A DNA stretch of 64,000 nt, taken from positions 45,971 through 109,970 of the forward strand of contig NZ_JPWI01000016.1 of the NCBI RefSeq assembly GCF_003326795.1, in the 5' to 3' direction. The DNA comes from Thalassospira profundimaris (GTDB lineage Bacteria > Pseudomonadota > Alphaproteobacteria > Rhodospirillales > Thalassospiraceae). The notes below the pieces were generated by a model. It did no database searches. It had not been told where the DNA came from and saw only the letters and a program-made list of their open reading frames with translations. A program made the translations under genes and the position numbers. Shown piece after piece: positions 46,117 through 54,877 of the stretch. Positions within the stretch are counted from its first letter, which is position 1, and each line of letters begins with the position of its first letter.

Positions 46117-47868
46117 TTACATCTCCTCGACAGGCTTGACGCCAAGCACCTCAAGACCCGATGCGATTACGGTCGCAACTGCACGGATCATCGCAAGACG
46201 TGCCAGCGTAGCATCAAGATCATCGGCAACGATGAACCGCAATGCGGTGTTGTCACGTCCCTTGTTCCACAATGCATGGAATTCTGCTGCAATTTCTGTC
46301 AGGAAAAAGGCAATACGATGTGGTTCGTGAGCAATGGCAGCCTGTTCAACGATACGCGGCCATTCAGCCATACGACGAACCAGAAGTTTTTCTTCTTCGG
46401 TTGAAAGCTGGCTCAGGTCGGCACCCGACAGAGTGGCATCCGAGAAATCCTGCCCGGGGAAGGCTTCAGCAGCCTGACGGAAGACAGAATTGACGCGTGC
46501 ATGCGCATATTGAACATAAAAGACAGGGTTGTCTTTGGACTGCTCGGTAACCTTGGCAAAATCGAATTCAAGTGCGGCGTCGTTCTTGCGGGTCAGCATG
46601 ATGAAACGCACAACATCCTTGCCGACACGTTCAACCACGTCACGCAGCGTCACGAAGGTTCCAGCGCGTTTTGACATTTTGACCGGTTCGCCATTGTCAA
46701 ACAGGCTGACCAGCTGACACAGTTTGACATCAAGGTCGCCCTCGCCACCCGTGATCGCCTTGGTAGCCGCTTTCATGCGTTTGACATAGCCACCATGATC
46801 GGCACCAAAAATGTCGATCATCAGATTAAAGCCGCGCTCGTATTTATCGAAGTGATACGCGATGTCCGACGCAAAATAGGTCCAGCTGCCATCCGATTTT
46901 TTCAACGGACGGTCAACATCGTCACCAAACTCGGTGGCACGGAACAGGGTTTGCGGGCGCGGTTCCCAGTCATCGGGCTTTTTGCCCTTTGGCGGTTCGA
47001 GAACACCGACATAGATATCGCCTTTTTTCTCAAGATGCTCGAAAGCCGACTGAACCTTGCCAGCCTTTACCAGACCATCTTCAGACGTGAAGACGTCGTG
47101 AGACACACCAAGAAGGCGAAGGTCTTCCTTGATCAGTGCCATCATTTCGACGATGGCAAAGCTACGGAATTCTTCAAGCCATTCTTCTTCGGCGGCGTTC
47201 ACCCATTTATTGCCATCGCGCTCGGCCATTTTATTGCCCGGCTCGACAAGATAGTCGCCCGGATAAAGGCCCTGCGGAATATCGCCAATATCTTCGCCAA
47301 GTGCCTCGCGGTAACGCATATGAAGCGACCGTGCAAGAACATCGACCTGCGCGCCAGCATCATTGGTGTAATATTCTTTGGTGACAGCATAGCCGGCCTT
47401 GGCAAGCAGGTTGGCAAGAACATCGCCAACAACCGCCCCACGGCAATGGCCGACATGCATCGGACCGGTCGGGTTGGCCGAAACATATTCAACGTTGATC
47501 TTTTCGCCCTTGCCAAGATCGCTTTCGCCATATGCTGTGCCGACTTCAAGAACCTTGGAAACCTGTGACAGCCAGAAACGGTCAGCCATGCGCAGATTGA
47601 TAAAGCCGGGCCCTGCGATCTCGACATTGTCGATGTGATCAAGCAGACGCAGTTTTTCAGCAAGCTTTTCGGCAAGATCGCGTGGTTTCATGCCCGCGGC
47701 CTTGGACAACAACATGGCGGCATTGGTTGCGGCATCGCCATGAGACGCATCGCGCGGCGGCTCTACCGTCACGCGTGAGGTGTCTATACCGGCAGGAAGA
47801 ACCCCATCTTTCTCAAGGCCGAGAATCTGGCTCTCGATGTCGCTTTTCAACAGGCTGAAAACATTCAT
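46117..47868 (-). CDS. argS: Arginyl-tRNA synthetase
   Basis: Class I synthetase, 583 residues from the ATG at 47868 ([10 protein letters not shown]). The open frame extends 23 codons up, but family alignment favours the internal start. The HIGH-type motif [13 protein letters not shown] and the KMSKRAG motif are present, with a C-terminal anticodon-binding helical domain. It heads the operon argS-SPOR-nagZ-site-2 protease-scpA-scpB. In many Alphaproteobacteria dgt lies between argS and erpA; it is absent here. Confidence 0.95.
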   Translation of the reverse strand: MNVFSLLKSDIESQILGLEKDGVLPAGIDTSRVTVEPPRDASHGDAATNAAMLLSKAAGMKPRDLAEKLAEKLRLLDHIDNVEIAGPGFINLRMADRFWLSQVSKVLEVGTAYGESDLGKGEKINVEYVSANPTGPMHVGHCRGAVVGDVLANLLAKAGYAVTKEYYTNDAGAQVDVLARSLHMRYREALGEDIGDIPQGLYPGDYLVEPGNKMAERDGNKWVNAAEEEWLEEFRSFAIVEMMALIKEDLRLLGVSHDVFTSEDGLVKAGKVQSAFEHLEKKGDIYVGVLEPPKGKKPDDWEPRPQTLFRATEFGDDVDRPLKKSDGSWTYFASDIAYHFDKYERGFNLMIDIFGADHGGYVKRMKAATKAITGGEGDLDVKLCQLVSLFDNGEPVKMSKRAGTFVTLRDVVERVGKDVVRFIMLTRKNDAALEFDFAKVTEQSKDNPVFYVQYAHARVNSVFRQAAEAFPGQDFSDATLSGADLSQLSTEEEKLLVRRMAEWPRIVEQAAIAHEPHRIAFFLTEIAAEFHALWNKGRDNTALRFIVADDLDATLARLAMIRAVATVIASGLEVLGVKPVEEM

Positions 47869-48109
47869 GACTTTGAACTTTGCATTTTTTTGGTTCTGGT
47901 CCGCTGGACCATTTGACAGGGGCTTGTTTTGAGCCATTTCGTTCCAAAACGCAAGTCACCCTTGTCTGGAGTGATTACAGGTTTTGACATTTCAGCCATG
48001 CGCGCTAAATAGTGACTTAAATACTGCGATCTGACCGTGCTATCATAACGCCAAGGATCGGAACTACTCCCGTCAGCATTCTGGCGGGTTTGAGACCAAG
48101 GAGTGTTGA

Positions 48110-48451
48110 ATGACCGAAGCTTCACGGCAAGTTCAAATGACCGAAAGTGCTGCGAAACGCATCCAGGAACTGATCGCAAGCGAAGGCGCTGCGAACACAA
48201 TGCTGCGTCTGCAGGTTTCAGGTGGTGGATGCAGTGGTTTTCAGTACGAGTTTTCACTGGACTCTGACACCACTGATGAAGACTGCATTTTCGAAAATCA
48301 CGGCGCGAAAATGGTAATTGACGAGGTATCCCTTGATCTTCTGGGCGGTGCCGAGATCGATTTCGTACGTGAAATGGTTGGATCTGCTTTCCGCGTGAAT
48401 AACCCGAATGCCACATCGTCATGTGGCTGCGGATCAAGTTTCTCGATTTGA
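48110..48451 (+). CDS. erpA: Iron-sulfur cluster insertion protein ErpA
   Basis: A-type Fe-S carrier of 113 residues that delivers clusters to apoproteins. The three ligand cysteines are Cys41 (GGGCSGF), Cys105 and Cys107 (SSCGCGSSF). The ErpA/IscA fold is complete at normal length. It is transcribed alone, divergent from argS, with a strong terminator right after it. Confidence 0.92.
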   Translation: MTEASRQVQMTESAAKRIQELIASEGAANTMLRLQVSGGGCSGFQYEFSLDSDTTDEDCIFENHGAKMVIDEVSLDLLGGAEIDFVREMVGSAFRVNNPNATSSCGCGSSFSI

Positions 48452-48474
48452 TCCGGATCGGAAAAACGATTTAT

Positions 48475-48507
48475 AAAACGGGGTCCGTTACTTTCGGACC
48501 CCGTTTT
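48475..48507 (+). terminator. Rho-independent terminator after erpA
   Basis: AAAACGGGGTCCG (48475-48487) and CGGACCCCGTTTT (48495-48507) form a perfect 13-base stem ending in a short T-run. Confidence 0.92.
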
Positions 48508-48550
48508 GTTTGATCAGAACGACCTTAAACACAAAAAATCCGAGGCCCGA

Positions 48551-49330
48551 ATGAAAATCGCCACCTGGAACGTCAACTCGATCAAGGCCCGCCTGCCCAA
48601 CATTCTTGAATGGTTGCGTGAGGCGAAACCAGATGTTGTCCTGTTGCAGGAAACCAAGACCGTTGATGAAGCATTTCCGGCGATGGAAATCGAGGATCTC
48701 GGTTACAACATCGCGATACATGGCCAGAAAACCTATAACGGTGTTGCCATCCTCTCGAAATTCCCGATTGAGGATGTCGAACGCGGTCTGCCTGGAAATA
48801 ACGACGATGAACAGGCGCGCTATATCGAAGCAACAATCTGCTCAACCACCCCGGTACGGGTCGCATCGATCTATGTTCCGATGGGTACAGCCGTTGGCGA
48901 TGAAAAGTTTGATTACAAACTGAACTTTCTTGATCGCCTGATCACCCGTTTTGAGAAAATTCATGCCAGCGGTGAAGCCGCTGTTATGGGCGGCGATTAT
49001 AACATCGCACCGGATGATTCCGACGTTTACGATCCGATCAAACTGCATGAAACCGTTCTTTGCACAACGGTCGAACGCAAACGCCTGCGCACGATGCTCA
49101 ATATGGGCTTTACCGATGCCTTCCGCACCTTCAATCCAAAAGGCCATCAATATAGCTGGTGGGATTACCGTGCTGGCGCCTGGAACAAGGATAATGGTCT
49201 TCGCATTGATCATCTTTTGCTGACCCCGGCGGCGGCAGATCGTTTGAGTGCTTCGGACATTGATCGCGACCCGCGCGGCAAGGAAAAAGCATCCGATCAC
49301 ACCCCGGTCTGGTGCATGATCGACGATTGA
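48551..49330 (+). CDS. xthA: Exodeoxyribonuclease III (AP endonuclease)
   Basis: Base-excision-repair nuclease, 259 residues from the ATG at 48551 (MKIATWNVNSIKARL), which has GAGG five bases upstream. Family motifs include LLQETKT with the metal-binding glutamate, GGDYNIAPDDSDVYD, and SDHTPVWCMI with the catalytic histidine. Monocistronic, between the erpA terminator and a bidirectional terminator. Confidence 0.94.
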   Translation: MKIATWNVNSIKARLPNILEWLREAKPDVVLLQETKTVDEAFPAMEIEDLGYNIAIHGQKTYNGVAILSKFPIEDVERGLPGNNDDEQARYIEATICSTTPVRVASIYVPMGTAVGDEKFDYKLNFLDRLITRFEKIHASGEAAVMGGDYNIAPDDSDVYDPIKLHETVLCTTVERKRLRTMLNMGFTDAFRTFNPKGHQYSWWDYRAGAWNKDNGLRIDHLLLTPAAADRLSASDIDRDPRGKEKASDHTPVWCMIDD

Positions 49331-49351
49331 TCCATGAAACATAACCGGATC

Positions 49352-49393
49352 AAAAAAAACAAAGGGCAGCGCTCAAAACGCTGCCCTTTCTCA
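49352..49393. terminator. Bidirectional terminator between xthA and ribB
   Basis: AAAGGGCAGC (49361-49370) and GCTGCCCTTT (49380-49389) form a perfect stem. The minus-strand tail GTTTTTTTTG is strong for ribB; the plus-strand tail CTC is weaker for xthA. Confidence 0.9.
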
Positions 49394-49417
49394 TATCTGG
49401 TCTATGGACCGGAACTC

Positions 49418-50086
49418 TTATTCTGCAGCCTGCTGCATCACTGTCCGATAGGCAACAATGTCCTCGATACTAATAACAACCATGTCATGGTTCTGGGCAT
49501 AGGTAATCAGTTCAGGCAAACGCGCCATTGTGCCATCCGGGTTGGTTACCTCGCACAACACGCCAGCCGGTTTGAAGCCTGCAAGACGCATCAGATCAAC
49601 AGTACCTTCGGTATGGCCGCGACGCTCCAGAACACCGCCCGCACGGGCACGCAGCGGGAAGACATGCCCAGGACGGGCAAGATCAGACGGCTTTGCGTCA
49701 TCTGCAATCGCCGTTTTGACCGTTGTGACCCGGTCAGCAGCCGAAACACCGGTCGTGACGCCAACCTTGGCTTCGATGGTGACGGTAAAGCCGGTCCCCA
49801 TGCTTGACGTGTTGGTTGCGACCATGGGGGGGAGATCAAGCGCAGTTGCTTTTTCATCGGTCAGGCAGAGGCATACAATGCCACTGCAATCACGAATTAG
49901 CATCGCCATCTGTTCATTGGTAAGTTTTTCTGCGGAGAAAATCAGATCGCCTTCATTTTCGCGATCTTCATCATCAACAACCAGAACCCCCTTACCTTGG
50001 CGCAGATCAGCAAGTGCACGTTCCATACGCGCATGCGGATCGCCAAAGATCGAAAGACCTGATTGTGGTTCAACACTCTGATTCAT
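49418..50086 (-). CDS. ribB: 3,4-dihydroxy-2-butanone 4-phosphate synthase RibB
   Basis: Riboflavin pathway enzyme, 222 residues, making the four-carbon precursor from ribulose-5-phosphate. The acidic loop [13 protein letters not shown] is at 38-50; the conserved [16 protein letters not shown] is also present. It is a stand-alone RibB, without a GTP cyclohydrolase II domain. GAGGACGG lies just before the ATG. An FMN riboswitch in its leader would repress it when FMN is abundant. Confidence 0.95.
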   Translation of the reverse strand: MNQSVEPQSGLSIFGDPHARMERALADLRQGKGVLVVDDEDRENEGDLIFSAEKLTNEQMAMLIRDCSGIVCLCLTDEKATALDLPPMVATNTSSMGTGFTVTIEAKVGVTTGVSAADRVTTVKTAIADDAKPSDLARPGHVFPLRARAGGVLERRGHTEGTVDLMRLAGFKPAGVLCEVTNPDGTMARLPELITYAQNHDMVVISIEDIVAYRTVMQQAAE

Positions 50087-50228
50087 AACCGTCCTCTACG
50101 GATGGGGCTTACGAACCAGGGCAAACAAAGAAAGGCCCGCTTTGCAGCAGAATTGCCACATGGCGGTCGTAGGCAGACGTCAAAACAGTCACGCCAATGC
50201 GTTCTTGTCCTGAACGTCACGCTTTATC

Positions 50229-50366
50229 CTCTCCCATCCGGACTATTACCGTCGGCCCCGGAGTTACACCGGATCTGCTGACCCCAAAGATCGCGAAATC
50301 TTCGGGCGCTCGCGGGCTTCCCAGATATCTGGGTTACCGCCGGTCGGGATTTGCACCCTGCCCTGA
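50229..50366 (-). promoter_or_regulatory. FMN riboswitch (RFN element)
   Basis: Read on the minus strand, conserved RFN blocks appear in order: CAGGGCAGGGTG and CCCGACCGGCGGT, then AGCCCGCGAGC, CAGCAGATCCGGTG, CCGGGGCCGACGGT and finally AGTCCGGATGGGAGAGG. The aptamer ends 142 bases before the ribB start. I see no strong terminator after it, so control may act on translation initiation or through a long-range alternative fold. Confidence 0.95.
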
Positions 50367-50420
50367 GAATAAGCGCCGTGTTTTAACGACATAGCCGATC
50401 ATAATTGATCAACTGTGCGC

Positions 50421-50449
50421 ACTTTAAGAAAGCACCACACACTTGTCAA
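50421..50449 (-). promoter_or_regulatory. Promoter of the ribB riboswitch leader
   Basis: On the minus strand TTGACA (50449-50444) and TAAAGT (50426-50421) are 17 bases apart, a near-consensus sigma-70 promoter. Transcription would start near 50414, about 48 bases before the FMN aptamer. Confidence 0.8.
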
Positions 50450-50478
50450 ACATCTAAAAAACGAAGAAAACCTTTGGT

Positions 50479-51756
50479 TTAAACCTCGGAAAGACGTTTG
50501 CCGTTTCGAAAGTGGAACTCGCATCCGTTCTTGCGTGCTTCACGTGGTGCCCACTGACAAACAGCACATCTTTTATCAGTCGAACGGCGCTTGGATTTGC
50601 ATTCCCGATGAAGATAAGTCCCCATCATCGCATCGATGTAACTACCCTGAAAGACTTCAACGCCCAGACTGCGCCCCATGCGAAGGGCCGTGCGACTGTC
50701 GCAACGTGTCAGAATGAGGCTGTTTTCAACAAACAGGTTGGCAAATTCACGAAGCCGTTCGGCAACTTCGGTCCGGCGCGATCCTATGATGTTCTGATCC
50801 CAGATCACCTTGATAAAATCGACATTCATCTTGCGTGGAGATAGGAACTCCAGCGCGGGCAATGTTATCCGGTCCAAACCAACCTGAATTCCGGAAGAAT
50901 GCAGAAATTCGCATGCATCTTCGAACTCCCACCAGTTTGCAATCGCATTTTCCATTGAGAACTCGATAGCAAGGTTCTGAACAAGTTTTCCGTCATCGTG
51001 ATTGATAAATTCAGCGAACGTGTCGCTTAAAACGGTTTGTACCTGCATGTTCAGATGAAGCCGATCCGGCAGAATGGACGGTGCAATTGATCGGGTAACT
51101 TCCATGACCTTTTCATCGAGCACCCTTGATAGAATCTCAAGTTCGCCGGGCCCTTCAAGAAGGAAGCTCGCAAGATGATGCTGACGCAGGTAATCAAGGG
51201 AACAATAGATTTCATGTCCCAGAACCTGACGACGGGTGTCGTCGAAACTCAGAATTGCCTGACGGCGACAGGAATCAAAAACTGCGTCGGTCGTAATGGC
51301 GCCGCGCAGCATCTCGGCCATATCGAACCGTTCCCAGTTCTCACCCATCATGCGTGCCGAAACCGGAAGACCAAACAGCTTGCCCAATCGTTCGTCGTCA
51401 TCGGGCCATTTGAAACGGTTCCAGAGATTGGTCGGGATGCTTCCCAACCCCTGACGGTCAATTACTTCTTCGAGCGTTTCACGAACATGATCAACAAAGT
51501 TGGAATCGTCCTCGGCCCACTTCCCGCCACGCACGCACGCCAGCATTCCGTTTTCAAGACGATATATCTGGGTGTTTTCAGGAAGGTAGTGGAAAGCATC
51601 GCGGGTGATTGCCTGATAATCCTCGGCACCAAGACGCAGTTCAGGCGGGATATTAAGGATACCCATATGCGGCGTTTTACCATTGGCAGCATGCTTCCGC
51701 AGGCTTTCGATAAAACGGTTAAGGGTCAATGCGGGTTTCGTCATAAGGGCAGTCAT
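50479..51756 (-). CDS. Degenerate EAL-domain protein with C-terminal cysteine cluster
   Basis: Protein of 425 residues. Residues about 165-375 align by pattern with EAL cyclic-di-GMP phosphodiesterases, but key catalytic motifs are changed: EALLR reads HEIYCS, the DDFG motif reads LDRITL, and the later EGVE reads TRCDS. The C-terminal FQGSYI still matches the QGY end of EAL domains. It is therefore probably a non-catalytic binding or scaffold protein. The last 45 residues carry Cys386, Cys397, Cys400 and Cys412 with His383 and His415, a possible metal site. The N-terminal 160 residues match nothing I recognise. It lies upstream of the ribB leader in the same orientation. Confidence 0.7.
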   Translation of the reverse strand: MTALMTKPALTLNRFIESLRKHAANGKTPHMGILNIPPELRLGAEDYQAITRDAFHYLPENTQIYRLENGMLACVRGGKWAEDDSNFVDHVRETLEEVIDRQGLGSIPTNLWNRFKWPDDDERLGKLFGLPVSARMMGENWERFDMAEMLRGAITTDAVFDSCRRQAILSFDDTRRQVLGHEIYCSLDYLRQHHLASFLLEGPGELEILSRVLDEKVMEVTRSIAPSILPDRLHLNMQVQTVLSDTFAEFINHDDGKLVQNLAIEFSMENAIANWWEFEDACEFLHSSGIQVGLDRITLPALEFLSPRKMNVDFIKVIWDQNIIGSRRTEVAERLREFANLFVENSLILTRCDSRTALRMGRSLGVEVFQGSYIDAMMGTYLHRECKSKRRSTDKRCAVCQWAPREARKNGCEFHFRNGKRLSEV

Positions 51757-51814
51757 AGGCAGTCCTGCAACAGGTCACTGCCTATGAATATGTATTCGAC
51801 AGTGTTAATTTACC

Positions 51815-52675
51815 CTAAACAACTATACCTTCGCATAGCGAAGTTTCCACCATTTGAGCAAGTTCGGCAAAGAAAGTCATCGCCGGAACACCGATCACAA
51901 GACCATCTACCTTATCAACAATGCGAAGCCCCTGAAGAGCGTTTGCTGTGAAAACCGCATCAAGTTCCTTAAGCATCTCGGGTGTTTTGGGTTCAAAGTC
52001 CACTTCCCGGCCGGTTTCCTCGGCCCACCCAAGGACAAAGCCGCGGGCGAGGCCACAGAGAATTCCGGTATCTTCATCGGGTGTCCACAAAGTATCCCCT
52101 TTAATGCCAAAGATATTGGCAGCCGTTGTTTCCGCGACATTACCATCAGCAGAAAGAATGATCGCGTCATCTCCACGGTAGGAATGAGCTTCCTGTTTGG
52201 CTGCTATGTTATCAAGGTAATTGATGCTCTTGATACCGCCTGCAACAGAATTGGCATTACGTCGCACTTTCTGGGACGTGAAAAGCTTAAGTCCGACACC
52301 AGGATCAACAGGCTCAAACGGAGAAACCGTTATCAGAATGGTCGGATCCGGATCAGCAGGCGGCAGCAAACCACGCTCGCCCGAACCACGCGATACGGTC
52401 AGACGGACAACGGCATCCTTGCGACGAACCTGTTCAAACAGGGTCGCAACGATCTCGGCAACGTCTTTGGTTGCTGGTAGAAGATCAAGCGGGAACTCTA
52501 TCTGCTCGGCATGGAAGTCAAGGCGTTCCATATGCGCATCAAGCCAGGCAATTTTGCCTTCGTGGGCGCGCATGGTTTCAAAGAACCCGTCGCCAAGCAA
52601 GAAGCCTCTATCCGTTACCGGAATAGACGCTGCGTCCAGATCACGAAAGCTGCCATTCATCCATACCTGCATCAT
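51815..52675 (-). CDS. pabC: Class IV aminotransferase, probable aminodeoxychorismate lyase PabC
   Basis: PLP-dependent fold-type IV enzyme of 286 residues. The PLP lysine is Lys149 in GGIKSINYLDN, and the phosphate-binding region includes GNVAETTAANIF. These motifs are shared by branched-chain and D-amino acid aminotransferases and by aminodeoxychorismate lyase. Position directly after pabA and pabB favours PabC, which releases pyruvate to give 4-aminobenzoate for folate. The start could be either of two adjacent ATG codons. Confidence 0.82.
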   Translation of the reverse strand: MMQVWMNGSFRDLDAASIPVTDRGFLLGDGFFETMRAHEGKIAWLDAHMERLDFHAEQIEFPLDLLPATKDVAEIVATLFEQVRRKDAVVRLTVSRGSGERGLLPPADPDPTILITVSPFEPVDPGVGLKLFTSQKVRRNANSVAGGIKSINYLDNIAAKQEAHSYRGDDAIILSADGNVAETTAANIFGIKGDTLWTPDEDTGILCGLARGFVLGWAEETGREVDFEPKTPEMLKELDAVFTANALQGLRIVDKVDGLVIGVPAMTFFAELAQMVETSLCEGIVV

Positions 52676-52702
52676 GCCGTCCCTTCTGTCTTTATGTGCT
52701 TT

Positions 52703-53272
52703 TCAGGAAGAAGCCCGTTTCAGGAAGTTTTCCAACAAGTCGTGCCCCTGCTCCGTCAAAACCGCTTCCGGGTGAAACTGTACACCAAAGATTGGAAGCT
52801 CTTTATGCGCAAACGCCATAATTTCCCCTTCGGGTCCGCGCGCAAGTTCGATCAAACTTCCATCCTCGGGCAACTCAACAATTAAGGAGTGATAACGCGT
52901 TACTTGCAAAGGATTTTTTAATCCCGCGAACAAATCTGTGCCACTATGGTCAATCTCGGAGGTCATGCCATGCACCGGACGCTTGGCGCGCTTGACCACA
53001 CCGCCAAAAACCTGCGCGATTACCTGATGCCCAAGGCAAACGCCAAGCATCGGATATTCCGTTCTGAGCTCTTCAACCAGAGCAAGACTGTTTCCCGCGT
53101 CATCGGGGCCACATGGGCCGGGAGAAAAGATGATTGCATCGGGATCAAGCTTGCGGACCTGTTCCGAGCCGATTTCATCATTGCGGACCACGATGACACT
53201 ATGACCTAGCTCTTCGATATACCGGGCAAGATTGAAGACAAAGGAGTCATAATTATCAATAAGCAAGATCAC
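52703..53272 (-). CDS. pabA: Aminodeoxychorismate synthase glutaminase subunit PabA
   Basis: Class I glutamine amidotransferase of 189 residues. The catalytic triad is Cys79 (LGVCLGHQ), His167 and Glu169 (QFHPEAVL); the N-terminal LIDNYDSFVFNLARY is typical. The GTG start overlaps the pabB stop as GTGA. PabA and TrpG sequences are similar and the enzyme may be shared between the two pathways, but the pabB and pabC neighbours support folate. Confidence 0.9.
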   Translation of the reverse strand: MILLIDNYDSFVFNLARYIEELGHSVIVVRNDEIGSEQVRKLDPDAIIFSPGPCGPDDAGNSLALVEELRTEYPMLGVCLGHQVIAQVFGGVVKRAKRPVHGMTSEIDHSGTDLFAGLKNPLQVTRYHSLIVELPEDGSLIELARGPEGEIMAFAHKELPIFGVQFHPEAVLTEQGHDLLENFLKRASS

Positions 53273-54672
53273 GGTACGACCTCTTCCGCGTCAATACCGA
53301 ACAGCTCGAACATCTTGGTCGCCTTGACCAGCGTTTCTTCATATTCAAGGGCCGGGTTACTGTCTGCGACAATTCCGCCGCCAACGTTAAAGGCCATACG
53401 ACCACCGTTCACACAAAGAGACCGAATGGCAATGTTGGTATCCATGGAACCGTCAAAGCCGATAAAGCCAATTGCTCCGCAATAGGCGCCGCGTGTTGTC
53501 TTCTCAAGTTCTGTTATGATTTCCATGGCCCGAATTTTGGGCGCACCCGTAATGGATCCCCCCGGAAAACTGGCCTTCAAAAGATCAACTGCCGTTTTTC
53601 CGTCGCGCAGTTCACCTGTTACTGTCGACACGAGATGATGAACATTGGCATAGCTTTCCAGCGCACAGATTGCCGGTGTATTGACCGAATGCGGTTTGCA
53701 GACCTTGGAGAGGTCATTTCGCAAAAGATCAACAATCATAATATTTTCTGCGCGATCTTTCGGTGAAAGCATTAATTCTTGCGCAAGTTCGGCATCGCTT
53801 AGCGGCGTCTCTCCACGGGGCCTTGTACCTTTGATCGGTCTGGTTTCAACCTGTCCGTCCGAAACTTTCAAAAACCGTTCTGGCGAGTTTGACAGAACCG
53901 CAAATTCACCGAAATTCAGAAACGCACCAAACGGCGCGGAACTGATATCTCGCAGACGCCGATACAGCCCAAAACGATCCGGCACAGCATCTCGTGAATA
54001 TTCAGCCCGAATGCTTTGCGATAAATTTGCCTGAAAAATGTCACCGCCAAAGATGTAATCGATGACTTTTTGAACTTCGATTTCGAACTCAGAACGACCA
54101 AAATTTGACCGCCATGGTTGAATGCTTGGCGAGTGTGGAGCGGACGGCACCTCAAGAAGCGGTCTGGCAAGACGCAGATACTTTCGCAGCAAGTTCATCC
54201 GGTCTGTGGCACGCTGTTCGCGCGCCTTTCCGAAACGTTCGGGCATCCCCGTCGAGATCAGCCACATCTTGCGGTCATTCTGATCAAAGGCGATCACCAG
54301 ATCATAAATACCGACCGCCATATCAGGCATGGCAAGCCAGTCTTCTGCCACGCGCGGCAGCGTTTCGGTCTGATGTGCCAATTCATAGCCGAAATAGCCG
54401 ACAGCTCCGCCCTGAAATGGTGGCAGATCAGTCCGGCGCCGTTGCGGGTAGCGCGACAACAGATCGCCAAGAACTTCAAACGGATTTCCCGGGAACGGGA
54501 AACCATCCAGTGTCACCTGACCATTTTTTGACGTCAGTTTGTGTAATGGCGAAACAACAATGTAGGAAAATCGATCCCGGTCGCCGGAATCAAGAAAATG
54601 ACTGTCGGCAAAGGGGGCAAAGGCACCATAAGCATCGACCGGCTCAATATAGGGACATTCTTCTATCAGCAT
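53269..54672 (-). CDS. pabB: Aminodeoxychorismate synthase component I PabB
   Basis: Chorismate-using enzyme of 467 residues. The motif RPIKGTRPRG contains the lysine that marks PabB, where anthranilate synthase has alanine. Other conserved segments are DRAENIMIVDLLRNDL, SFPGGSITGAPKIRAME and GRMAFNVGGGIVADSNP. First gene of the pabB-pabA-pabC group; overlaps pabA by 4 bases. Confidence 0.92.
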   Translation of the reverse strand: MLIEECPYIEPVDAYGAFAPFADSHFLDSGDRDRFSYIVVSPLHKLTSKNGQVTLDGFPFPGNPFEVLGDLLSRYPQRRRTDLPPFQGGAVGYFGYELAHQTETLPRVAEDWLAMPDMAVGIYDLVIAFDQNDRKMWLISTGMPERFGKAREQRATDRMNLLRKYLRLARPLLEVPSAPHSPSIQPWRSNFGRSEFEIEVQKVIDYIFGGDIFQANLSQSIRAEYSRDAVPDRFGLYRRLRDISSAPFGAFLNFGEFAVLSNSPERFLKVSDGQVETRPIKGTRPRGETPLSDAELAQELMLSPKDRAENIMIVDLLRNDLSKVCKPHSVNTPAICALESYANVHHLVSTVTGELRDGKTAVDLLKASFPGGSITGAPKIRAMEIITELEKTTRGAYCGAIGFIGFDGSMDTNIAIRSLCVNGGRMAFNVGGGIVADSNPALEYEETLVKATKMFELFGIDAEEVVP

Positions 54673-54821
54673 TCAGCGGCGCATTCTTGCGGGAGATACA
54701 ATTCTCCCCGGTAAGATACAGGGAAGCATTTTTGGCACAAGGCAGGAGACGAAAAATCTACGCGATTCTTCGGGGCTACGGTAAAAAATATTCTTACAGT
54801 TGCAACCTTGCCCGGCTTGCC

Positions 54822-54856
54822 AAAGAAAAAGGCCAACCTTCACAGGTTGGCCTTTT
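54822..54856 (-). terminator. Rho-independent terminator after valS
   Basis: On the minus strand AAAAGGCCAACCT (54856-54844) pairs perfectly with AGGTTGGCCTTTT (54839-54827), followed by TCTTT. Confidence 0.92.
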
Positions 54857-54877
54857 ATTCAGAGGACAAAGATCCGA

